A DNA stretch of 64,000 bases, from positions 447,148 to 511,147 of the forward strand of contig SMSO01000014.1 in assembly GCA_004764695.1 (NCBI GenBank), given 5' to 3'. The notes beneath the pieces were generated by a model. That model saw only the letters and a list, made by a program, of their open reading frames with translations, did no database searches and was not told the origin of the DNA. This DNA comes from Schizochytrium sp. TIO01. Lineage: Eukaryota; Sar; Bigyra; Thraustochytrida; Thraustochytriidae. Numbering within the stretch: position 1 is the first letter of the stretch; each line of letters begins with the position of its first letter. The position numbers and the translations under genes are program-made. This document shows positions 19,070 to 29,758 of the stretch, in pieces.

Positions 19070-21055
19070 TTAGGAGATATCCACTTTGCCGTTCCGAAGC
19101 ATACGCTTCTTCTTCTTCTTGCCGTCCACACGCGGATTGTAGTCTTCCTCCATAAACTTTTTGCCCACCGCAATGTGCTTGACACGGGGCTTCTGCTTTT
19201 TGCTGTGTTTTTTAATAATCAGTTTCAAATGAAGTCATGTTAGTTATACCATGCGCTTAATATCTCAATATACCCCCCTCCCTTTTTCCAGCCATTACAC
19301 GAGTTTGGTTTTCCGCAATAAACTTTAAACAAGATTTTGTCCGCCTGGGAACCCCTTCAGGTGTCCTCTAACCACTGAAGAAATAATCTCTCTTGACAGT
19401 CTTCGTTTTGAGGGAGCTAGACATTCAGGCTTTGAAAAAGAACAACAATAAAACATCACACCAGCAGAGGTATCGATTTGAATGAACCTTCCTGTTCTCT
19501 CATGTTCTTCCCTTTAATTTTGAGCTGTCAGCAATTCACTTCGTTTCATAGGATAAATCAAACGAAAGATGGTGTTTTGTGATTGATTCTCGTCACCCAG
19601 ATCAAAATTAAAAGAGAACACAAAAGCAAATTAGACTCTTCCAATCGAAGAAGAACACTCCAGTGTTTATGTATATTTGCGTACTCTCCTCTGCATGTGT
19701 GATGTCATACACGTATGACATACACAGATAGCCTAGTAGTTATGTTCCTAGTTGCTCATGCAGAACACTCGCTCTCATCTCTTTCCTTAAATGTTAATCT
19801 CCACAAGGTAAGACGATATCCCATAACCTAAAATTACCAGATAAACTGGTGGCGGTTGTTGAGAAATTTGGAAAAGCGTCCTCATGATCAAGAGATAACC
19901 CCACCTCCACACACTAAACAAAATCAATAAAACGTACGCAAGACGGCGAGAAGACTCGCCAATATCCATCATGTTGCGCTGGTGCATGCTCTGGTAACGT
20001 TCAAAAACCAGATCGCTGTGAGGCTTCATCTCACGCAATGTTCCCTTCAAGTCAGAGGGAAGCACCGCTTCTACTCGCGGAACATACTTGTGAACACGGC
20101 CGTTAATCTTGGGTGCCGGTTCCTCAAGAGCCTTCTCCGCAAGCAGTTTTTCTTTATCTGCGATCCGTTGTTTTTCCTGCTCCTCAAGCTCGTCAACGTT
20201 TGCGACTACTTCGTGGAGACGATCGAAAGTTTCTTTAAGATTGAGTTTGGCAATCTTTGCGTATCGAAGAGCCTCGTTTTCCTTAAACCTCTTCAGGCGG
20301 TTGCGCTCCCTGCGAGTGACGCGGTCGCCATCCTCGCGTTTGCTCTTCTTAGTTGTGCGCTCCCTCTTGGAGCCAACCTCGCCATCTTTTGTTTCCTCCT
20401 CTTCGTCGCTGCTGGACTCGTCATCGCTCTCGCTAGCCTCTAGCTGACCAAATGACAGTCCAAGTTTCCTCGCGTTTACGCGGCGCTCCATGCTTTCTTC
20501 AAAGCCCGCTGGTTTTGTGTAATTGTTAAGAGATTCTTCGTATGCAATAGCGTCGTCGACGCTCTTGCTCAGGCCTGCCTTGTACGCTTCCAGTTCAGGG
20601 TTGTAGGAGGCAGCATCCGAGATGACGCGGACCTTGGGCACAAGGCTAGACTTGGTGCTGCGTCCACGCATTGCCTGACGAGCCTTGCGTCCAATCTTGA
20701 CATCTTCTTCATCATCAGCCCAAAGGTCGGCAACGCTAGACGTCTGTTTCTTCGCAGAGGGTTTCTGCGAGCTTGAGGAGGACTTGGAAATGCGGTTAAG
20801 CAGCACCTCGTCAGTCTTGGAGACCTTCGGGTTAGCTTTGAGCTCAGCCTCGCGGCGCTCCTCTTCTTCACGGCGACGGCGAGCCTGAGTCTTACGATCG
20901 CCAACAGCAGCGGACTTCTCCTCAAAGTAAAGAAGCTCGTCAGGCTTTCCGACAGGTCCTGCAAAGGACGTGCGGAGCTCCGCGTCAAGAGCCTTGCCGG
21001 AATACTTGCTCTTGCGTTTGCGCGCGTGCGCCTTACCAATCTTGGGGCGACCCAT
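19070..21055 (-). CDS. NOP53: NOP53-family ribosome biogenesis factor (two exons)
   Basis: Exon 1 is 19938-21055 and exon 2 is 19070-19202, joined across a 735-base intron to give 416 residues. The protein is very basic and acidic by turns, starting MGRPKIGKAHARKRKSKYSG. Hallmarks of NOP53/GLTSCR2 are SSVADLWADDEED (about 106-118), SYNPELEAY in mid-protein, and near the end LKGTLREMKPHSD then FERYQSMHQRNMM, matching the family's LK...F+S.QRRNMI block. A lysine-rich KKKKKR run lies near the C-terminus. Known role: nucleolar recruitment of the exosome helicase Mtr4 for 7S/5.8S rRNA processing in 60S subunit maturation. Length is close to yeast (455) and human (478). Without splicing, exon 1 runs into a hydrophobic tail typical of intron sequence, which supports the intron. 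Divergent from the PTGR2-type gene. Confidence 0.82.
19203..19937 (-). other. Spliceosomal intron of the NOP53 gene
   Basis: The 5' site on the minus strand is GC|GTACGT and the 3' site is CACAG|CAAAAAG. Splicing keeps phase 2 and joins ...RRLA to KKQKPRVKH. A TAACTAAC octamer at 19239-19246 (minus-strand reading) lies about 40 bases from the 3' site and matches the canonical branch site. Confidence 0.8.
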
Positions 21056-22212
21056 GGCGGCTTGTCAAGATCAAGATCTGAAAGCCAATGAATCAGACCA
21101 GCCCGTCAGCGGCCAATCGCAGCGGCAGCTGCCGTTGCTTCCGCGCTCGAGGCTGAAGCGGCGGACTGGGTCCGCGAGGCGTCCGCTGCCGGTCTCTGGC
21201 AGCGTCGCGATGCAGAACTGCCTCAGACAGCGACCGCGTCCAACCAAAACGGATGGACCCAGCGGAATAGGAATTGAATGAGAGAGTGCTTTCAATAATA
21301 CATAATACAAATTCAAATTCTCTGCGGACCACCAAATTCAAATTCTGCGAATTCCCCATTCCATATGCTATGCTCAATATGGCGCCGAGAAGGAAAAACT
21401 TTTCACTCACAGCCAGGATAGTGCTCAATAGCTATAACTGTAGGAGCCAAGAATTGTTACTTCCAGACTTAGAATTCTGAAAACCGAGACATCGAAGCAA
21501 AAGAACTCGAGTTTATTGGTGCAGGCTGATACATCAGCAGCTAAAACGCAGCCCTGAAGCCACCCGAGAGCTATCCTAATGGTTTAGCCATTCAGAGAAG
21601 CCTTCGCAGAGTCGATGGCAATGGCTTGAGGTCGGTGATTCCCAAAAGTTTTCAAGAACTGCCTAGTGTGCTTGCTTACTCTAGAGTAGTACCTCTGTAG
21701 CAAGAAAGACCGATCTCTCTCCGCCAGTCACTTATTGATAGGAGAAGTATTTGCCGATTTCGTCTCTAGGACAATGGTCTAATTATCTACTCTGGCCTAT
21801 AGTGTGCTGTAGCCGCGGCTAGGGAAATTGCGGAAACCTCGAAAGAGCTCAGCAACCGTGGCTGGCTATGCGAGAAAAGGCTGCAAAAGCAGCAGAGGAT
21901 GTAGCTTCCTGCACGAAACCTTTGCTTCCTGCGCAGAGACCTTTCTGATTGAGCGCCACCCATCTTCAAAGGGTATGACTGGTCTGGAGATTTATCGCTG
22001 TTTTAGCAGTAAATTTAATACACGGGGTCTGATGCATGGAAGACATGGTGCGCAACCCATTTTGGGGTTGCACGGGGTCCAGAAATAGAGAGCAAGGCTG
22101 GGAGTAAATATCTTCATGTGGAATCGAAGCTAGACATCGTGGAGAAGGAAATGGGAAATAAACAAATGCTTTTGGGGCGAGAAGATTGACGCTTCGGCTG
22201 AAAAGGAGGATA
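21056..22212. other. Divergent intergenic region between NOP53 and the PTGR2-type gene
   Basis: 1.16 kb with no gene seen. It should contain both promoters. A short direct repeat of AATTCAAATTCTCTGCGG-like sequence occurs near 21308-21350. No clear TATA element stands out. Confidence 0.5.
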
Positions 22213-23289
22213 ATGGCGGAGGTGAAGCTAGCTTCGAGACCTGGCAAAGACAGCCCTGTGACCCCAGAGCAGTTTAAGGTTGAACTTGCATACGTGGAAG
22301 ATGAGGGTAGAGAACCTCAAGAACTTGAAGATGGAGAACTTGTGTTGGAGCTGCTCGTCGTAAGCGTGGACCCTTACATGCGATGTAGATTTAACGAAAG
22401 CACTGGAGCAGACTATATGGGTCCGTTTCAAATTGGAGAACCAATATGCTCTGGAGGAGCTGCATTGGTCAAAGAATCTAAGCATCATTCCTACGTCAAA
22501 GGCGACGTGTTGATCTCTCAAATGCACATGCCTTGGAAGATGATCAACAGAGTTAAACCTGAAGATATTCCTGGTATTACCAAGCTTCCTGCAGAAGCTG
22601 ACCCGATGCTGTCTGTTGGTCCGTTGGGTATGCCAGGACTTTCTGCGTGGTTTGGTGTGAAGCAGAGTAAACCAAAATCGGGAGAAGTATGCGTTCTGTC
22701 CAGTTGTGCGGGAGGCGTTGGCTCCGTAGCAGGCCAGCTGTTTCGCCATGCTGGCCTGCGAGTGATTGGCATTTGTGGTAGTAAGGAAAAAGCAGCATGG
22801 AGTGAAGAGTTGGGTATTGCGGATGTTGCGCTTTGCTATCGCGACGATGACTTTGATGAGCAGCTGAAGGCAGCTTGCGAGAACAATGTTGATCTGTACT
22901 TTGACAATGTTGGAGGCATCGTTAGCGAAAAGGTGATTATGCAGCTAAAGCAAGGAGCACGAGTGATTGTTTGTGGACAGATCTCAAGTTACAATCAAGA
23001 TACAACCCGTGAAGATTACGAATACCCTGATCCATTGCCAGAGCCGATTGCAAAGCATCTCGAGTCTATCAAAGGTACGCGTGAACGTTTCTTTGTTGGC
23101 TGGTATACCGACGAAAATGACAATGCGCTTCAGGAAATGAACCGCTTGCATTTGAATGGCGAGCTTCAAGCACCGGTGGAATGGGTATATGGTTTAGAGC
23201 ATGCTGGGGATGCGTTTTGCGAAATGATGCAGGGCAAGTTTAAAGGCAAAGTCCTCGTTGATTGCCGTCCAACACAGAAGGAGACCTAG
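22213..23289 (+). CDS. Zinc-independent MDR oxidoreductase, prostaglandin reductase 2 type
   Basis: 358 residues in one exon; the ATG at 22213 gives MAEVKLASRPGKD, the usual start of the family. Matches to PTGR2/leukotriene B4 12-hydroxydehydrogenase-type enzymes include DPYMRCRFNESTGADY (about 54-69), GMPGLSAWFGV, the dinucleotide motif SCAGGVGSVAGQ (about 160-171), VIGICGSKEKAAW, DLYFDNVGG and VIVCGQISSYN. The NADPH-preferring medium-chain reductases reduce the carbon-carbon double bond of alpha,beta-unsaturated ketones and aldehydes, such as 15-keto-prostaglandins or lipid-peroxidation alkenals. In a microbial eukaryote, detoxification of oxylipin-derived enones is likely. Length equals the family norm (about 350), and no zinc-binding cysteines are present. 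It converges with TRMO, leaving 185 bases between stop codons. Confidence 0.9.
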   Translation: MAEVKLASRPGKDSPVTPEQFKVELAYVEDEGREPQELEDGELVLELLVVSVDPYMRCRFNESTGADYMGPFQIGEPICSGGAALVKESKHHSYVKGDVLISQMHMPWKMINRVKPEDIPGITKLPAEADPMLSVGPLGMPGLSAWFGVKQSKPKSGEVCVLSSCAGGVGSVAGQLFRHAGLRVIGICGSKEKAAWSEELGIADVALCYRDDDFDEQLKAACENNVDLYFDNVGGIVSEKVIMQLKQGARVIVCGQISSYNQDTTREDYEYPDPLPEPIAKHLESIKGTRERFFVGWYTDENDNALQEMNRLHLNGELQAPVEWVYGLEHAGDAFCEMMQGKFKGKVLVDCRPTQKET

Positions 23290-23474
23290 ATATGTGGTAC
23301 GAAATTTTATGGTTGAAGTTTTACTTGTTAAAATAATGTCATGATCTATGAATAAACACACACAAAAAAGAAGTTGCATAATTCTATTAGAAACTCCCCA
23401 ATTCGAGAACTTCTTCTGTTTTCTGAACCTATCATGATCTTGCAGACTTCCCTCGTTCACAACAATTTTCTACC

Positions 23475-24683
23475 TTAAGCCTCGTTATCACCAGCACCTG
23501 ATGGCGGGGTAGCTACATCATTGTTGCCCTCGGTTTGGTCAGGTGCAGACAAGACCTTTTCGCCCTGTTCTTTCTTAATAGATACCTCTTCAGTTTGAAT
23601 AGGGGCAGCAGGAGGCTGTTGAGCTGCGTTATCACCTTGTTTGCGAAGTTCCACCTTTTCAGTATCATCTTTGTGAAACTTGTGAACTACGATCGCTCTC
23701 TCCGTTTCGTGCGGGCGGAATTCAAGACGAAAGCTGTCGATATCAACAACAAAGTTACTTCTAAATAAATGGGACTTGAGGTTTGATGCCGCAATTTCCT
23801 CGCCTTCATTTGCCCTTTTACCCTTCTTCTCACCGGCTTGGAAATTGCCACGGCCGTGAATCACACCTCTCGGGTCAAGAGCAATGATTTGCCGCAGGCA
23901 AACTAGCATTTTATCGAACTCATTCGGCTTAAACCACTCTGACTTTCCACTTTCGCAAACTTCTCGCAAACTTTCGAGCACCTCCGGGTCAAATGTGACA
24001 TCCACCAAGTCAAATTTCGGATTCACAACCCATGGCGGGCACGTACCCTCGCCCTCAACAGGTGTATCGACATGTGGCACATAAGGCTTGATATCTAGAA
24101 TCGGCGTGCCATCCACAAGATCGATGCCGCGCAAGTGGACAAGGCCACGTTTCTCATCTACAGAATGCAACTGTGCTAAAGAAAGTCCAATCGGGTTCGG
24201 ACGATGAGGTGTGCGAGTCGCAAAAAGTCCCACACGTAGTCCGCCTGCCTGTGGAGGTTTCACAAAAGAAGGGAACTGGTTGGGCTTCTTGGCCTGTTCC
24301 TCTACAGATTTAGCCGGATTTCCACGGTTCATTTTGTGCATATTTGTATTTTCGTGGAAGACAAAAACAATCCACACATGGCTAAACCCACGGAGTCCTG
24401 TGAGAGATTTTGGTGCCACAACTCGGTCGTCCATTTCTATAACACCACGGCTTTCGGTAGCCAACGACCCTTGCCTGGGAGTGCCAAACCGTGTCTTGAA
24501 CATGCTTCGCATATGGCCCACAGCTCTGAATCGACCAGTTCCATCGGTTTCCTGCAAGAAACGCTCGCGAAGAGCTCTTTCACTGCGGGTACGACCGGCA
24601 GTTTCTACTTCGAGCTTCACTCGAAGCTCTTCAACCTCACGGCGGAGCGCCAAGAGCTCTTCAGCGCGATCCGACTCCGTCAT
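23475..24683 (-). CDS. TRMO: tRNA (adenine37-N6)-methyltransferase, TrmO family
   Basis: 402 residues from the ATG at 24683 (MTESDRAEELLALR; an ATG five codons upstream is possible). The first 50 residues form a coiled coil, as in other eukaryotic members. The TrmO beta-barrel follows: RFGTPRQGS, GFSHVWIVFVFHEN, then RTPHRPNPIGLSLAQL and the signature GTPILDIKPYVPHVD. The C-terminal part has LDPRGVIHGRG and a final strand ending ERAIVVHKF. The enzyme uses S-adenosylmethionine to methylate N6 of t6A37 in certain threonine tRNAs, giving m6t6A and improving decoding of ACY codons. The last 60 residues or so (Gln/Pro/Glu-rich, APIQTEEVSIKKEQGEK) are an unstructured extension. It is intronless. 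Confidence 0.93.
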   Translation of the reverse strand: MTESDRAEELLALRREVEELRVKLEVETAGRTRSERALRERFLQETDGTGRFRAVGHMRSMFKTRFGTPRQGSLATESRGVIEMDDRVVAPKSLTGLRGFSHVWIVFVFHENTNMHKMNRGNPAKSVEEQAKKPNQFPSFVKPPQAGGLRVGLFATRTPHRPNPIGLSLAQLHSVDEKRGLVHLRGIDLVDGTPILDIKPYVPHVDTPVEGEGTCPPWVVNPKFDLVDVTFDPEVLESLREVCESGKSEWFKPNEFDKMLVCLRQIIALDPRGVIHGRGNFQAGEKKGKRANEGEEIAASNLKSHLFRSNFVVDIDSFRLEFRPHETERAIVVHKFHKDDTEKVELRKQGDNAAQQPPAAPIQTEEVSIKKEQGEKVLSAPDQTEGNNDVATPPSGAGDNEA

Positions 24684-25263
24684 TGTATAGGCTAACAACG
24701 TACGAACAAACTTCGTAGCAGAGAGATTGGCTCTGCGATACCCCTTGTGCGGGAAAGGCCCTCAAACCGTATAGAACTGAGGAACTACTGGACAAATTTT
24801 GCTATCTCGTTTGCAGAGGAATCGAAAGGGATGTAAAATATGATAAAGACTGGTCATTGTGATTGGTTATTATAACTAAGTGGTCTTAGGTGTTTATACC
24901 ACTAGTTAGGCATTATGGTCTTTCAAGACCATCATGAACAAAATGGTAAAGGCCTTTTGCAAATCCAGAATAAACATAGTTTAAACCGCGATAGCTAGCT
25001 TTCAGACGAGAAGAAAACTTCAGCATTCACATATATAATCTGGGAGGACAATCAAATCAAACTCTAAAAAACCATTCATTGCAAATAAATTGAAAGTGAC
25101 GGATATTGATCATATTGGAAAAACACGCTCCATTTTGTAAAGATATAAAGGTCTAAAAACAAAATCTACAAAGTTTACCCGTTTTGATAGCACTTTGTAA
25201 AGATATAAAGGTCTGAAAATAAAATCTACAAAGTTTACTGTGTTGATAGCACTATACATATTG
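24684..25263. other. Intergenic between TRMO and the PH gene
   Basis: 580 bases, AT-rich, no gene. It carries the 60-base tandem duplication listed separately, which sits in the probable 3' region of the PH-domain gene. Confidence 0.5.
25134..25252. repeat. Tandem duplication, two 60-base copies
   Basis: Copy one 25134-25193 and copy two 25194-25252 share nearly all bases, beginning TTTGTAAAGATATAAAGGTC and ending GATAGCAC. They differ at only a few positions, so the duplication is recent. It lies just downstream of the PH gene stop codon. Confidence 0.85.
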
Positions 25264-28200
25264 CTAAGATGAGGCTCGATGGTATGCCTCAATAGGCAGT
25301 GCCTGGGCACGAATCAAGTCAGCATTTCGCATCAAAAACGGTACTAATTTTGCAAGAGGCTGTACCTGGCCGCCAAATGGGTCAGGGTAAACCGTGCATG
25401 CAGTCAGAGGACTCTGTTCGCTTCGACGACGTTGTGAAGCCACAGATGTATCAACCATGCACTGCGCCATATCATCCATATGGATCAACAAAGAGTGTAA
25501 GAGTCTACATAGCTCATCGTACACGCGTTGTGCGAGAGGAACACTAGCTTGTTTAGGGTCGCCAGGTGGGCGCACAAGACGCGAAACGCCTGAAAGTGAG
25601 AAACTTAAAGACTTTGACCGAAAATCTGGCGACATACGTCTGCGAGTAGCTGTCGATGCAGTTCTGGAGGTGGTTTCAAATCCATCTTCAGATGTTGTAA
25701 AGACGGACTCGTTACCATCACCAGCAACATCTAGTCGTTGACCTCCTGTGGAGCTTGCTATGAACGAAGCCGTGTCGGCTGACTGCCCTCCGTGGCTTTG
25801 CGAACTATCTTGCTGACCAGCTCGTTGGATTCCGGAAACTCCAGTAGAACCTAAGGAAGGCCCCAAAAACCTCGTAGGCCCAATAAACTCGCCCGTGCTT
25901 GCTAAATGTGGCATCGGCACGCAGCGAGAAAGCATCCGCATGTCACGATATGCAAGAGTATCTGCGAAAGCAATGCATTGGTCGCATGCTGACGCCATCG
26001 CCCAACCTACCGCAATCGTACTTTTTGCAACTGCATTAACTAACGTGGGGCTTACAGCAACCTGACCAGCAGCTGAGAAGAATAAATTCGTGCAACCTGT
26101 TGACTCATCTAAGATTCGATCAAGACCAGCTCCAGCATCAAATGCTGGGTGGGCTTGGGCCGCCCGACTTGTCAACTTTAACAGAGACAAGTGAGCATAG
26201 CGAAGTGCTTCGAGAAGTTCTTGCAATAGACTCGTAAATGGCACCATGGCTGTATGAATTGGGCGTGTAAGCTGACTAACTAACAACCGATCTCGCTTGA
26301 CGTCTTCGAGATTAACCTTGTTGAGCGAATCTAAGATTGAATTACTTAAATCATCCAGACTTCGAATAGTAGCCTTCCAATGGCTCACCAGCACAGCAGA
26401 GTCACGGCTCTCTAGCTCTAAAGAGTTCCACAGATGAGACCTTCTCTCTTTGAGCTGAATCCAGCGAGTTGCCCGAAGTAGCTCACGGTCACGGGTTACA
26501 GCAAACACAATAGCGTCTGCACGAAGCTCGTCGTCGGAAACCTGCCTACCTTCATGCACAGATTCTGTCAGAGTCTTTTGCCAAGCTTCCACCAGTAAAA
26601 TCTTCCAAAGGCATAGCTGCCTCACGAATTGCTAAGGCCAAAGCTACAATGGCAATTTGTACGGCACGATCACGTAGATGCATATCATCATCACTATCTA
26701 GTTCAGCAATTAGCACATCCCAAATTCTTATGGTGCACATTGCAGAAAAGGGTACTTGATCGACAAACAAAGAACGAAGCCATGTTCTCACAATCGGCCG
26801 ACTTGCTTCTAACAATGAGCTAGATAATGCAGGGCACATCTCCCTAACAATATCAAGAACAATTTGTGTGTCCACTTGAAGTGCCGCACTTCCAGAGATA
26901 CGAACAGGGCGGTCCATAGCCCGCTTTTGATCATCTCTCCCATGATCATTTGCGCCATCTGAATCGTCTGACTTATCAGCACTATTTTGTTTCTGCGCAT
27001 TATCTTGCTCAGGTAAAAAAATCCCCGCCTTCGACGAATTGTTCGTCAAAAATTGTGCCACAGAGGCCATTGAATCGGCTGCACTATGATATGCTCTAAA
27101 TGGACCTAGCAGAAGAACACGTAGCACCGTCAAAATTGTGTCATGGTTTTGTTGCGCTCCATATTGCATAGTGTCGATTAAAAAATCCGAAATTCGAACA
27201 AGCTCGACAGTAAGTGCGAGATTTGAAGACTCCGACGAAATAATTTCTAAAATATCACGAACTAGCTCAGAGTTTTCTAAAGATAAGTCTGAACCACAAA
27301 GCTTACGCAGAGCCAAGGATAACCAATCAGAAGTTTTGTAACAAGACATCAATGGTACAGCAAAACCTGGAGTTCTTGCACGTGGAAGTGCCTGACAGGC
27401 CCCCGGGTGTGTCTTGAGCCAACGCTGTGACGCACGTTGGCAGATCCCTTTCCAAATATTGGGGCGCAATTGTTTAGTGAGCCCAGCACGGGCTAGCTCC
27501 ACAAGTGATGGGCAAGGAAGGAGGTCTCTAGCAAGAACCATTCGCTCGAGACAAAGGCGCGACTCTTCAGCATGGCGCAAAGATATCATCTTGCGCGAGA
27601 ATTCTTCGAACTGTCCAGACACCGAGCGACGCTGTATGTTTGATACTCGTGCACTTCGCGATGTACTTTGAAGCAGTCGCAGCCATTCACGGTAGCGAGC
27701 ACCATGCGAAGCAGCACTTTCATTAGAGTCAAGGCGCTCGATAGCTAATAGATATCCCTTCTTCTCAGCAAGAGATGGGTGCATGATTCGAATCGCTAAG
27801 ATGTCATTGTAAGATCTGCTACTATCATGAGTTTTTGCAAGTGCTTCAAGCCAAGTACGCTCCTCGGGGCAGTTAACCGCGGGAGGCTCTTTTACTGGAA
27901 TGATAGAGCATCCGTTTTCGCCTAACCATAGCTCTCGCCGAAGGTTGTCAAGCGATGCATCTTTAAAAACCATCACACGCCCTGTCGAAAGAAGAAGCAC
28001 GTATCTGCGATTATAGTTAATTGTACCAGGCGACACAACCCATCCCGCTGCAATGACAGTTCCACGTGTCAGACATCGCTCGACACAGGTAAAAAACTTA
28101 TGAATATCTGCATTACAGTCGTCGCCTAGAGCAAGTCTCCATGACGGACGTCCTGGAGGGCCACAGAAGAAAAGCTTTACACTTCCTTGATGATAATAGG

Positions 28201-28933
28201 CATGGCGAGCAGAGCATAGACGCACATGATGATCAAGAACGGGGTCTGTGCGAAGTCTTCCAAAAACAAAAAAGCCTGCCACATCGTCCAAATTGAGAAA
28301 CCCACGTGGAGCTTCACCAACTTCCCTTGCCACCTCCCAATCTTTGGTGTCTTTATTTGTATCAGTTGTTTCTGCCCGCGACCTTACAAACTGACTACCA
28401 TTGAATTCTTCGTCTATGTAAGATCCATCATTACCATTGCTTGAAGTGCTATCATGCTCCATCATTCGGTGTTGTTGTCCTTCTCTGTTTTTGTTTTTGC
28501 TGTTGAGAAACGTATTTGATAATTCTGAATTCCGATCGCTATTTCCTTTCCCCAAATTGTTACTTCCGTCGTCGTTATTGGAACTCCCAGTGGTCCCCAA
28601 GTTGCCGCTTGAAGCCGCATTGCGATTCATAGATTTGGCGCTCGAAGAGTTTTCCGAAGTCGCTCTGGACCCAAGTTCTGTATCGTTGGATGTACGAAAT
28701 TGTGTTTGATTGCCGCTTGACTGGCGAGTTGCAGTTCCGCCCGAAGCAGCGTCAACAAAGCTGCTCACGACGGAAACTGCAGCAGCGGCTGCAGCAGCGG
28801 CAGCCATTGCAGCTTCTTCACCAGCGCCAGTCTCGAGGTACTCGAGTTTGTTGTCTCGCACACGGAAGCATCTCTTGCGCCATTTGCTTGACTCCTCGCT
28901 GGCTTTGAGCAACCAGCCCGTCCAAAAGATCAT
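25264..28933 (-). CDS. Large PH-domain protein, reading frame shifted once
   Basis: About 1222 residues if the two open pieces (28933-26552 and 26625-25264) are joined; they overlap in different frames. Dropping one base from the AAAA run at 26597-26600 (TTTT on the coding strand) gives a smooth join and a length divisible by three. The N-terminus starts a PH domain (GWLLKASEESSKWRKRCFRV), interrupted by a 140-residue Ala-, then Ser/Asn-rich insert, and closes near SWRLALGDD...FFTCVERCL. A second PH domain follows (GWVVSPGTINYNRRYVLLLS, ending YREWLRLLQS). The middle and C-terminal parts are helical and unrecognised, with Ser-rich linkers. Likely a phosphoinositide- or membrane-associated scaffold. 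It may be a helical-repeat protein; no GAP or GEF motif is convincing. Whether the frame change is natural, an assembly error or a mutation is unresolved. Confidence 0.7.
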
Positions 28934-29758
28934 TGCCGCTGGCCAAACGAAGATTGAAGCCCGCGATCAAGCTTGATCTTGCTCGCAAAGGCGGCTGAGT
29001 TTGAGCTTTACTACGGTGGTATTTCCATTCACGATTTTTTTTTGACATAGAAATTTAATTAAAAAGTATCTTTTCCCATTTTATATGAAAGATCTATTTC
29101 GTGAAACAAATTAGGAAATTAATTATTACCTGCTAAATCTGCCATGGGCCTTATATCAGAACCATTGTTGATGAGATAACTGATGAATGTGAAAAAAGGA
29201 TGAATCTAGTCAGAAAGGTGAAAGCATGAGATCAATTTTGTGATGTTGAGAAAGGCATAGTAGGATAGGAAATCCAATGATTAGAACTGAAACTCACTCA
29301 AGAGCACAATGCATGCAAAGCATGAAGTAGTATTTGGAATGTGGAGAATTTTGTACACATTCAGATCTTGTCTTGTGGTATTTATTGTTCTTTACAGACT
29401 TCCTTGCTTGTACTTTACCTTGAGGGATTTCAAAACAGAGACTAGATCATCATGTACCACGGGGAGAGAATCAAGCACTTTTGAGTTAGTGCATTGGATT
29501 CAGACTATTGATTATAAAGACAATGAAGATTGTATTAGGTATTTAAACAAACAAAAAAAAAGAACCTGATTGAGAACTCTCGAAGGGTACAAAGGTTTTA
29601 CAAGGTGTTCCTCTCAAATGGAGTGAATATAGAGCTATTGAGAGAGTGTTCCAAAACACCAAAAATGTGGCGATTAAGTTTTCCTTTCCAAGGCAATGCA
29701 AATTGGAAAATGAAATCTGTAAGTTCATCTGTAAGGGGATAAGCATAAAGAAAACAAA
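28934..29758. other. Intergenic with a decayed coiled-coil gene fragment
   Basis: No intact gene in 825 bases. The stretch 29099-29260 resembles part of the coiled-coil gene 12 kb downstream and is listed separately. The rest is AT-rich and featureless. Confidence 0.5.
29099..29260 (+). pseudogene. Decayed fragment related to the 41-46 kb coiled-coil gene
   Basis: This stretch aligns with about 41590-41740 of the large coiled-coil gene on the same strand. The best block, 29160-29258 against 41640-41738, includes GGATGAATCTAG, AGGTGAAAG and TGTGATGTTGAGA in the same order and spacing. By eye, roughly four of five bases agree. The frame here is broken, and flanking sequence diverges. It is a scrap of a duplicated or transposed copy of that gene or of a paralogue. 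Confidence 0.7.
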
